From Alphaproteobacteria bacterium (GTDB lineage: Bacteria; Pseudomonadota; Alphaproteobacteria; CAISOG01), in the NCBI GenBank assembly GCA_018883285.1, contig VEQJ01000105.1, positions 1 to 5,272 of the forward strand: a DNA stretch of 5,272 nucleotides, given 5' to 3'. The notes under the pieces were generated by a model, which saw only the letters and a list, made by a program, of their open reading frames with translations, searched no databases and had not been told where the DNA came from. The translations under genes were made by a program, and so were the position numbers. Of the stretch, positions 1 through 5,126 are shown in pieces. Each line of letters starts with the position of its first letter. Position 1 is the first letter of the stretch.

Positions 1-63
1 GTCAACCAGGGTGCCGTCAAAATCAAACATCAGGACGGGGGGGATGGGGCGGCTAGGTTCCAT
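1..63 (-). CDS. HAD-superfamily hydrolase, N-terminal fragment
   Basis: Only the first 21 codons lie in the window; the gene runs off at base 1. The reading ends in FDFDGTLVD, which matches HAD motif I (DxDxT): the first Asp is the nucleophile and the second the general acid in family members. The text resembles phosphoglycolate-phosphatase-like members, but substrate cannot be told without the cap and motifs II-IV. The frame is closed upstream by the atpF stop codon, so the start is the ATG six bases after it, or the internal ATG at 30-28, which would begin directly at MFDFDGT as many HAD proteins do. No convincing Shine-Dalgarno is seen for the first ATG. The spacing suggests it is the last visible gene of the F0 operon. 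A C7 run falls at codons 7-9. Confidence 0.75.
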   Translation of the reverse strand, partial: MEPSRPIPPVLMFDFDGTLVD

Positions 64-69
64 GACGAT

Positions 70-618
70 CTAAGCCGCACTGAGCCAGTTGTCGGGCTTG
101 CTGCTTTCGCTAACCTTGGTTAGATCAGCAACCGCCTGTGTCATCAGGCTGATCTGCTCCGCGCCACTAAGCTGATGCTGCAAATAGTGCTGACAAATCG
201 CCAAGGCCTGGGTGGTTACCAGGTTGCGAAGGCTGGCAATCGCTTCAACCTCAACCAGGGCAATGCGCTCATACATTTGCTCCTCACGGTGACGCGCCAG
301 CTCACGGATACGATGATGGGCATCGGCCATTAGGCGGTCGGCCTCCTCCTGCGCATGCAGGCGAATGGCAGAGGCCTGGTTAAAAATGGCCTGATGTTGC
401 GCGACGACAGCAGTTAAATCGGTTTGCGCGGCAATTTTCGCCTCCTCAGCTGCCCGAATTTTTGCTACCAAATCGGCGGCCTTTTTGTCCAACACAGCCA
501 AAAAGGTCCGCCCCTTAAGGCCGAACAGCAGCAGCATTAAGCAAATAAAGGACGCCGCTGACCAGGCCGATGTGTCGGCAATCAGCGCGGCGAACCAGTT
601 GGTACCCATGTCAGCCAT
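70..618 (-). CDS. atpF: F0F1 ATP synthase subunit b (peripheral stalk)
   Basis: The 182-residue product is one half of the b/b' peripheral stalk that holds the F1 head static against the rotating c-ring in the inner membrane. Residues about 15-33 form one hydrophobic N-terminal membrane helix, followed by LDKKAADLVAKI, where b subunits usually carry a VLDxRAxxI-like segment. A long Ala/Glu/Arg-rich charged helix of coiled-coil character then runs to about residue 150, with a short polar tail. The length is normal for the family. The start ATG lies inside the end of the upstream b' gene (8-nt overlap), and a GGGGTG stretch sits 7 nt before it; Met4 is a possible alternative start. Identity rests on order and architecture more than on conserved residues, since b subunits diverge quickly. 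It is the second of two stalk genes, as usual in Alphaproteobacteria. Confidence 0.9.
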   Translation of the reverse strand: MADMGTNWFAALIADTSAWSAASFICLMLLLFGLKGRTFLAVLDKKAADLVAKIRAAEEAKIAAQTDLTAVVAQHQAIFNQASAIRLHAQEEADRLMADAHHRIRELARHREEQMYERIALVEVEAIASLRNLVTTQALAICQHYLQHQLSGAEQISLMTQAVADLTKVSESSKPDNWLSAA

Positions 619-1123
619 TGGCAGTCACCCCATTGATGGTGGCACGGTGGGAATCAGCAATAAGGGATGATTGCGCCGAAACCGCCACCGCCTGCTGCAA
701 CATTTTGCTGGCTATTTGTCCAGCGGCCGCCTCAACATCGCTGATGGCAGCCTTTTTCGCGGCGGCAATTCTGGCCTCGGCGGCCAACAGCTGTTCGTTA
801 ATACCCTTCATCAGCCGCTGTTCATTTTCCAACAACATTTGGGATATCTCACGATTTTTTTTGGTCAGCAGGGCAACGCCATCACGATGCGCCTGCGCCA
901 CCTCATTTTGCATTTCCCGCCGTAGGGTGTCTGCCTGTTGCCGCATTTCTTTGGCCAGCTCTAGGTCTTGTTGAATTCTGTTCATGCGCCCGTCCAACAC
1001 CAAATTCATTTTTGGTGCCAACAAATAGCGCACGACCAGATACAACAGGCCAAAGCTGATGACTGTCCAAAAGACCTGGCTTGGGAAAAAAGCCAGGTCA
1101 AATTGGGGCAACGAACCCTTCAT
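611..1123 (-). CDS. atpF': F0F1 ATP synthase subunit b' (peripheral stalk)
   Basis: The 170-residue product is the second stalk subunit, also called atpG or atpX, which pairs with b in Alphaproteobacteria and in photosynthetic bacteria. The start LPQFDLAFFPSQVFWTV is the clear family signature: b' proteins begin with a PQ(L/F)D..FPSQ.FW pattern. The membrane helix spans about residues 12-36 and leads to APKMNLVLDGRMNRIQQDL, the usual hinge before the long soluble helix (about 45-150). The gene starts 14 nt after the atpE stop with only a weak AGGCG before it, and its stop lies inside atpF. A perfect 10-bp inverted repeat covers codons 9 to 17 (see the separate entry). The weak initiation site following the strong atpE site fits the lower copy number needed for the stalk. 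Confidence 0.93.
   Translation of the reverse strand: MKGSLPQFDLAFFPSQVFWTVISFGLLYLVVRYLLAPKMNLVLDGRMNRIQQDLELAKEMRQQADTLRREMQNEVAQAHRDGVALLTKKNREISQMLLENEQRLMKGINEQLLAAEARIAAAKKAAISDVEAAAGQIASKMLQQAVAVSAQSSLIADSHRATINGVTANG
1073..1099 (-). promoter_or_regulatory. stem-loop inside the 5' end of atpF'
   Basis: Read on the coding (minus) strand, GACCTGGCTT is followed by a 7-nt loop, TTTTCCC, and then AAGCCAGGTC, its exact reverse complement. Six of the ten pairs are G-C. Directly downstream comes TTTTGG. The structure occupies codons 9-17 of b' and begins 24 nt into the gene, 39 nt after the atpE stop codon. It has the shape of a weak intrinsic terminator, an attenuator, or a processing and stability element between the c-ring gene and the stalk genes. 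The hairpin is seen in the sequence; its function is inference, because the encoded residues are also conserved in b' and could produce part of the repeat by chance. Confidence 0.5.
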
Positions 1124-1137
1124 GGTTGCAATAACGC

Positions 1138-1386
1138 CTAAACGCTAATCACAAACAGGATGATCATCACAATAACAAAGGCCAACAGCGCCAAGAATTC
1201 AATGGCAGCAAAGCCGATGATCATCACGGGGAACACGGAGGGCCGAGCCTCTGGGTTGCGACCCAGCGCGCTGGCACATTCTGAGAAAAAGCGGCCAAGC
1301 GCCAAGGCGGCACCAACAAAAACCAAAACGGCCACTGCAGAGGCAGCAATCAATTTGACCGACATAAATAGGGTTGCACCATCCAT
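1138..1386 (-). CDS. atpE: F0F1 ATP synthase subunit c (proton-carrying ring)
   Basis: The 82-residue proteolipid forms the rotating c-ring. It has two membrane helices (about 9-34 and 52-80) joined by a polar loop containing RNPEARPS, equivalent to the R-(Q/N)-P loop that contacts the central stalk. The ion-carrying carboxylate is Glu63, exactly 20 residues after the loop Arg43, the same spacing as Arg41 to Asp61 in E. coli. Helix 1 is unusual: the small-residue motif reads G25-x-A27-x-A29-x-G31 rather than all glycine, and it is followed by Arg32 and Glu36. No sodium-type ligand set is evident, so a proton ring is most likely. The gene has the best Shine-Dalgarno of the operon and its only long upstream spacer, fitting the many copies of c needed per enzyme. 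Confidence 0.95.
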   Translation of the reverse strand: MDGATLFMSVKLIAASAVAVLVFVGAALALGRFFSECASALGRNPEARPSVFPVMIIGFAAIEFLALLAFVIVMIILFVISV

Positions 1387-1394
1387 GGTAACGT

Positions 1395-1400
1395 CTCCTT
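1395..1400 (-). promoter_or_regulatory. strong ribosome-binding site of atpE
   Basis: On the minus strand AAGGAG stands 8 nt before the atpE ATG, a near-ideal Shine-Dalgarno. It is preceded by pyrimidine- and A-rich sequence (T7 and T5 tracts between 1405 and 1430) with little visible structure. A U-rich leader plus a strong site resembles the enhanced initiation region known for E. coli atpE. No other gene in the window has a site this good. Confidence 0.8.
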
Positions 1401-1453
1401 AAGGTTAAAAAGTTTGGGGTGAAAAAAATTGGTGCCTTCTGTTGCCACAAGCT

Positions 1454-2188
1454 TTAGTGAAGGTCAATGGCATCGTGCAAATAAACGCTGACCAACAGGG
1501 TAAAAATATAGGCCTGCAAAAATGCCACAAACAGCTCAAAGGCATAAATCAAAATGTTACCAAACAATGGGAAAACAGCGATAAAGCCCGATGTAGTGCA
1601 GAAAAAGGCAAAGACCTTAATCATGATGTGACCAGCCAGCATGTTGGCAAACAACCTGATAGCTAGGCTGATAGGCTTAGCCAAAAAACTGACCACCTCA
1701 ATGGGAACGATAACGGGCGCAATAAAAAGGGGGGCGCCCGACGGCAAAAACAGCTTAAAAAAGCCAAGGCCATGTTTGGTAAAGCCCGTGCCGATAACCA
1801 CCCCAATGCTGATTAACGCCAGGGTCAGGGTGACACTGATGTGGCTGGTATAGGTAAAGGCATAGGGCAACAGGCCAATCAGATTGCCCAACAAAACAAA
1901 TAGAAACAATGTCACCAGAAATGGAACAAAGGGTTTGCCCTTATCACCCAAATTGCTTTGTGCCAGATTATGCACAAATTCATACGGCCATTCGGACAAT
2001 GCCTGCCAACGGCTGGGCAACAGTTGTAGCCTGCGGGTGGCAAAAACCAACAGCGCGGAGGCAACCAACACGCCGACCAGGGCATGCAGGGCGGAGTTGG
2101 TAAGGGCAAGGTCAAAACCCGCAATATTCAAATCGGCCAACTTATGCAGTTGGAATTGCTTCATGGGATCAAAACTACCGCCAGCCAT
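1454..2188 (-). CDS. atpB: F0F1 ATP synthase subunit a (proton half-channels)
   Basis: The 244-residue membrane protein forms the stator channel that feeds protons to the c-ring. The essential arginine is Arg178 in SLAIRLFANMLAGH (Arg210 in E. coli). Nine residues later His187 stands where E. coli has Glu219, and Glu218 in YAFELFVAFLQAYIF stands where E. coli has His245; this reciprocal swap is common outside gammaproteobacteria. Gln225 matches Gln252. Hydrophobic segments fall at about 31-50, 87-108, 115-135, 154-172, 174-196 and 203-238. The C-terminus YLHDAIDLH is typical of alphaproteobacterial a subunits. Length is normal. The start follows the atpI stop by 6 nt, with AGGA 10 nt upstream lying within the end of atpI. 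A 67-nt gap separates it from atpE. Confidence 0.97.
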   Translation of the reverse strand: MAGGSFDPMKQFQLHKLADLNIAGFDLALTNSALHALVGVLVASALLVFATRRLQLLPSRWQALSEWPYEFVHNLAQSNLGDKGKPFVPFLVTLFLFVLLGNLIGLLPYAFTYTSHISVTLTLALISIGVVIGTGFTKHGLGFFKLFLPSGAPLFIAPVIVPIEVVSFLAKPISLAIRLFANMLAGHIMIKVFAFFCTTSGFIAVFPLFGNILIYAFELFVAFLQAYIFTLLVSVYLHDAIDLH

Positions 2189-2194
2189 CGTCTG

Positions 2195-2560
2195 TTAATC
2201 CTGTTCGCGTTGGTCGTTGACAGCCTGGCCGCGGGGGTGGCCATCGACGGTTTTGGGTGCATCCGTTTCGGCCGCATCCATCATCGCCATTTGCTGTTGC
2301 AAGGCCTTTATCACATTAAAACAGGCCACACCAGCACCTAAAAAGAAAAAAATAATAGAAAATAGGGGCAGGCTGTCGAACCAGCGATCCAGGCCAAAGC
2401 CAATCGCCCCCGCCAGCAGCAGGGTGGCCGCCATTTGCGAGCTTAGTTGCAGGCTGATGCCGAAGCCCTTACCCATCATTTGCCGCACTTCAGTATTCTT
2501 TAGCGCTTCACGCGCCGACATTTTCGGCTCTTCCGCAGAGTTCTTAGGGGGCAACGGCAT
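2195..2560 (-). CDS. atpI: AtpI/AtpZ-family ATP synthase accessory protein
   Basis: The 121-residue product resembles the small accessory protein encoded at the head of F0 operons and linked in other bacteria to c-ring assembly and Mg2+/Ca2+ handling. The family core is visible at about 32-90: GFGISLQLSSQMAATLLLAGAIGFGLDRWF gives the first membrane helix with the family's G.G..LD.W.. pattern, and a second helix follows at about 66-86. Both tails are polar. The first ATG overlaps the stop of the upstream dsbA-like gene by one base (TAATG) and has no Shine-Dalgarno, so it would need translational coupling. Met14 (codon at 2521-2519) has GGAAGAG 6 nt upstream and would give a 108-residue protein that keeps the whole core, so the true start is open. 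Confidence 0.9.
   Translation of the reverse strand: MPLPPKNSAEEPKMSAREALKNTEVRQMMGKGFGISLQLSSQMAATLLLAGAIGFGLDRWFDSLPLFSIIFFFLGAGVACFNVIKALQQQMAMMDAAETDAPKTVDGHPRGQAVNDQREQD
2528..2534 (-). promoter_or_regulatory. candidate ribosome-binding site for a shorter AtpI
   Basis: GGAAGAG on the minus strand lies 6 nt before the in-frame ATG at 2521-2519 (Met14 of AtpI). The upstream start at 2560 has no such site and depends on the overlap with the preceding stop codon. This makes Met14 a realistic, possibly preferred, initiation point. Confidence 0.45.
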
Positions 2561-3303
2561 TAGGGGGCAGGCTTAGGCGCTGTTGGGGCAGGGGCAGGCG
2601 CCGCCACCGCCGCCAAAGCCTTATTGATGGCGGCCTCAAAGGTTGCATAGTCGCGCGCGCCAATCACCATCTCATTACCAACGACAAAGGATGGGGTCGA
2701 TTGAATCTTAAAGTTGGTATCGGCCACCTGACGTTTTGCCAAAATTTGGTTGGTGATGCGGTCACCCTGGTTACAGGTTTTCAGCTTGTCATCATTCAGG
2801 CCAGACAGGCGGGCATAGCGCATCACCGCGGTTTGGGGATCCCGATCCCCCGCCCATTTGGCCTGTTCATGATACAGCAGGTCAATCAGAGTGAAAAACT
2901 GGGCTGGATCCGCGCAGCGTGCCGCCACCGCCGCCCGCAGTGCTACCCCATCCAGCGGGTAATCGCGCACCACCCAACGCACCTTGCCGGTGTCGATATA
3001 GGCCGCCTTAATTTTGGGCAGAATGTCTTTGTGAAACGCCGCGCAATGGGAGCAGGTCAGCGAGGAATACTCAAAAACCGTCAGCGGCGCATTGGCCGCC
3101 CCAATCGGCCGATCCAAATCATCCAGCGCTTTGGGATCCCCTCCCTTGGTGGCGGTGGGGCTGCTAGCCGCCTGTTTTTCCTCAGCCAGACTGGGCGTTG
3201 CCATCGCCAATCCCAGAGCCAGTATCAAACCTAGCATTAAACCAAGGCTTAGCGATGGAATGGAGGTTGGGGCAGAAAGACGGGGAAAAGAAAAGCGAAT
3301 CAT
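2560..3303 (-). CDS. secreted DsbA-family thiol-disulfide oxidoreductase
   Basis: The 247-residue product is a thioredoxin-fold protein predicted to act on cysteines of periplasmic proteins. A long signal peptide covers residues 1-40, with a hydrophobic stretch at 19-34 and likely cleavage at SLA|EE. The mature part starts with a polar linker, then a DsbA-like domain: EYSSLTCSHCAAFH holds the CxxC site (Cys84-Ser-His-Cys87), and TPSFVVG carries the cis-proline (Pro204). Cys130 and Cys177 could form the second, structural disulfide seen in some alphaproteobacterial relatives. The C-terminal 15 residues are Pro/Ala-rich. The active-site dipeptide is Ser-His rather than the more usual Pro-His. 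The start overlaps the dciA stop as ATGA with no Shine-Dalgarno, so translation is probably coupled. It could serve as an oxidase or an isomerase-like partner; sequence alone does not decide. Confidence 0.9.
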   Translation of the reverse strand: MIRFSFPRLSAPTSIPSLSLGLMLGLILALGLAMATPSLAEEKQAASSPTATKGGDPKALDDLDRPIGAANAPLTVFEYSSLTCSHCAAFHKDILPKIKAAYIDTGKVRWVVRDYPLDGVALRAAVAARCADPAQFFTLIDLLYHEQAKWAGDRDPQTAVMRYARLSGLNDDKLKTCNQGDRITNQILAKRQVADTNFKIQSTPSFVVGNEMVIGARDYATFEAAINKALAAVAAPAPAPTAPKPAP

Positions 3304-3908
3304 GGCTTTAGACTTTCGGCAGAACGTGAATCAATATGATATTGCAGCGATTGAAGGGCTTCGGCAAGGGGTGTTGGCAGATTGTCGGCGGCGGTGGGCA
3401 GTGGCTGTAGGGTAGGGGGCAAAGTAGAGGGCTGTTGCCGCGCCATCCGTCTGGGTTGGCCAGTAGGGTTGGGCGCCATGGCGGTGCTGGCCAGCGGTTG
3501 TTGCTTCAGCCGGATGGCGGCGACGGCGGGATAGCCGAAATAGCCGTTGATCCGTTGTTGCAGTTGCGGCAGTTGATAGCCGATGTCCAGGGCAAAGGCG
3601 GGCTCAACCACCAACGTCAGGTTCAGCCCCGCTTGCGCCCCCCCCTGCACCCCCTTAGCCTGGCTTTTGCCCGCGGTTTTCGCGGCCGCAGCAGCAGGAT
3701 TGTTGGTTGAGGTGCGGCTAAGGCTGGCCAGTTGGCAACAGGCCGCCACCTCCTCCCCCACAATTGCTGGCCAATCCATCCGCAACGCCTGCGCGGTGGT
3801 CAGCTGGCGGCCAAAGCGTTGGCGCAACAGGGGCAGGGCGACATCATCCAACCGCTGGCTGCGGTTGGCGCGGCGGGCAACAAAATCCTTGCTTGCAACG
3901 GTATTCAT
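3300..3908 (-). CDS. dciA: DUF721 / DciA-family protein (likely helicase-loading factor)
   Basis: The 202-residue product belongs to the DUF721 family, whose studied members (DciA) act with the replicative helicase DnaB in bacteria lacking DnaC or DnaI. The N-terminal half shows the family pattern MDWPAIVGEEVAACCQLASL (residues 44-63). The second half resumes at LNLTLVVEPAFALDIGYQLPQLQQRINGYFG (about 95-125) and ends in AVAAIRL. Between them lies a low-complexity Ala/Lys/Gly insertion (about 65-94) encoded partly by a G8 run. A proline-rich linker (about 140-180) leads to TPLAEALQSLQ, resembling the short C-terminal helix of alphaproteobacterial members. Both halves lie in one frame, so there is no frameshift. 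AGGA sits 7 nt before the ATG. It heads the minus-strand operon and diverges from mutY, a neighbourhood typical of this family in Alphaproteobacteria. Confidence 0.85.
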   Translation of the reverse strand: MNTVASKDFVARRANRSQRLDDVALPLLRQRFGRQLTTAQALRMDWPAIVGEEVAACCQLASLSRTSTNNPAAAAAKTAGKSQAKGVQGGAQAGLNLTLVVEPAFALDIGYQLPQLQQRINGYFGYPAVAAIRLKQQPLASTAMAPNPTGQPRRMARQQPSTLPPTLQPLPTAADNLPTPLAEALQSLQYHIDSRSAESLKP

Positions 3909-3927
3909 GCGCCAATCCTATAGCATG
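3906..3927. other. divergent start region of dciA and mutY
   Basis: The dciA ATG (minus, 3908-3906) and the first possible mutY ATG (plus, 3907-3909) share the sequence CATG. The second mutY ATG lies at 3925. Between them sit TAGGA (the dciA ribosome-binding site) and the self-complementary hexamer CTATAG (3918-3923). There is no room for two ordinary promoters here, so each gene's promoter presumably lies inside the other's coding sequence. CTATAG resembles a -10 box on both strands, but no properly spaced -35 was found. Confidence 0.6.
3916..3919 (-). promoter_or_regulatory. ribosome-binding site of dciA
   Basis: AGGA on the minus strand (within TATAGGA) stands 7 nt before the dciA ATG at 3908, which supports that start. 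It lies in the short space between the two divergent start codons and overlaps the CTATAG palindrome. Confidence 0.55.
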
Positions 3928-5064
3928 ACCGCTGCATCGTCCACATCCGCAACGCCCTTCCCTGGCCGCGCCGCCCTGCTGGCCTGGTATGATCAGCATC
4001 GTCGCACCCTGCCTTGGCGGATGGTGGCGGGGGGCGCGCTGCCCGACCCCTATCATGTTTGGCTGAGTGAGGTGATGTTGCAGCAAACCACGGTGGCCAC
4101 CGTGCGGCAACGATTCCCCGACTTTCTGGCCGAATTTCCCACCCTGCAACAGCTGGCGGTGGCGCCGTTGGATGATGTTCTGCGCGCCTGGGCGGGGCTG
4201 GGCTATTATCGGCGGGCGCACCAGCTGCACGCGGCGGCGCAAATGCTGTGGCATCAGCATGGCGGCGTCTGGCCGCATCAGCCCAGCCTGCTGGCCAAGT
4301 TGCCTGGCTTTGGTGCCTATACCGCGGCGGCGGTGGCGGCAATCGCCTTTGAGCAGCCGGTGCTGGCCGTGGACACCAACGTGGCGCGGGTGATGGCGCG
4401 GCTGTTTTGCCTGCCCGAACTGCCCCCCGCGCTGAACAAAAGCGCGGCGCAGGCGGGGGCGGGGCTGGTGGCACCGCATCGGTGCGGCGATTTGGTGCAG
4501 GCGGTGATGGAGTTGGGCAGTCTGGTTTGCCGTGCCCGCCAGCCAAGCTGTGACCTGTGCCCGTTGCGGCAGCACTGTCAGGCCTATCAGCGCGGGGTGG
4601 TGGAGGATTACCCCAGGGTGGCACCAAAACTGGCTAAGCCGACCCGCTATGTCATCGCCTGGTGGTTGCAGGATGGGCAGGGGCAAAGCCTGTGGCAACG
4701 GCGCCCCGATCAGGGGCTGTTGGCGGGGCTGTGGTCATTGCCGCTTAGCCCGTTTTTGGAGGCGGAGCCGGATGACGGCCTGGCGGCCAGCCTTGCCCCG
4801 CTGCCCACCCAACCCAGCCGCCTGGTGGCATTGGTGCGGCACAGCTTCACCCATTTTCATTTGCAGCTGAGTTTGTATCATCAGCCCTGCCCCTTTTCCT
4901 TAACCAGCCCCAACTCCAACTCCAACTCCAACTCTGGCGGCTCCCATCACCCCCTGCCGCCCGCCTATCAGCAGGGTCGATGGCTAAGCCTGCAGCAACT
5001 GCCAGAAATCGCCCTGCCCACCCTGATGACCAAGGTGGCGGCGCGGATGGATTTGGATTTCTAA
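3925..5064 (+). CDS. mutY: adenine DNA glycosylase MutY (A/G-specific)
   Basis: The 379-residue product removes adenine mispaired with 8-oxoguanine in base-excision repair. From the N-terminus: SEVMLQQTTVATV with catalytic Glu49 (Glu37 in E. coli); GLGYYRRAHQL; the helix-hairpin-helix LPGFGAYTA (126-134); and AVDTNVARV with Asp150 (Asp138 in E. coli). The iron-sulfur ligands Cys202, 209, 212 and 218 are spaced exactly C-x6-C-x2-C-x5-C. The C-terminal NUDIX-like, 8-oxoG-sensing domain begins near 240 and includes LLAGLWSLP and HSFTHFHL, where Thr replaces the serine of the FSH loop. An (AsnSer)4 tract at 330-337 lies in this domain. An upstream in-frame ATG at 3907 would add six residues and overlap the dciA start codon. 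Neither start has a Shine-Dalgarno, so the start is uncertain. The gene is markedly GC-rich. Confidence 0.96.
   Translation: MTAASSTSATPFPGRAALLAWYDQHRRTLPWRMVAGGALPDPYHVWLSEVMLQQTTVATVRQRFPDFLAEFPTLQQLAVAPLDDVLRAWAGLGYYRRAHQLHAAAQMLWHQHGGVWPHQPSLLAKLPGFGAYTAAAVAAIAFEQPVLAVDTNVARVMARLFCLPELPPALNKSAAQAGAGLVAPHRCGDLVQAVMELGSLVCRARQPSCDLCPLRQHCQAYQRGVVEDYPRVAPKLAKPTRYVIAWWLQDGQGQSLWQRRPDQGLLAGLWSLPLSPFLEAEPDDGLAASLAPLPTQPSRLVALVRHSFTHFHLQLSLYHQPCPFSLTSPNSNSNSNSGGSHHPLPPAYQQGRWLSLQQLPEIALPTLMTKVAARMDLDF
4912..4935 (+). repeat. hexanucleotide tandem repeat in mutY
   Basis: Four tandem copies of AACTCC, the last ending in T instead of C, encode Asn-Ser four times within the C-terminal domain of MutY. 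The unit is six bases, so gain or loss of a copy would change the protein by two residues without breaking the frame. It sits in a variable, loop-like stretch between HFHLQLSLYHQ and the final QGRWLSLQQLP segment. Confidence 0.9.
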
Positions 5065-5126
5065 TATGGATTAAGTTGCGGCATAACAATATATTTGCTA
5101 TTAACATTCCATAAAAACAGATAACA

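Noticed and set aside
1405..1453. Possible intrinsic terminator or separate promoter between atpB and atpE
   Set aside because: A T7 tract follows an imperfect stem (TTGTG/CACCAA with a bulge and an inner mismatch); the pairing is too weak, and no pair of -35/-10 boxes with normal spacing was found.
2835..2850. GGGGATC / GATCCCC inverted repeat in the dsbA-like gene
   Set aside because: The two arms are only 2 nt apart, so a hairpin would lose its inner pairs; it lies in ordinary coding sequence.
3583..3924. Long N-terminal extension of mutY on the plus strand (open frame from 3583)
   Set aside because: These bases are antisense to dciA, the extra residues show no MutY homology, and MutY normally starts shortly before the GRAALLAWYDQHRR-like segment.
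3893..3924. TTGCAA ... TATAGC as a mutY promoter
   Set aside because: The spacer is 20 nt and the implied transcription start would fall after the mutY ATG.
3844..4698. Long open frames on the minus strand opposite mutY
   Set aside because: They are Pro/Arg/His-rich products of GC-rich antisense sequence with no recognisable domain; mutY on the other strand fully explains the region.
5065..5113. Inverted repeat TATGGA / TCCATA between mutY and the convergent frame
   Set aside because: Only six paired bases separated by 37 nt in AT-rich sequence; this is expected by chance and does not form a terminator.
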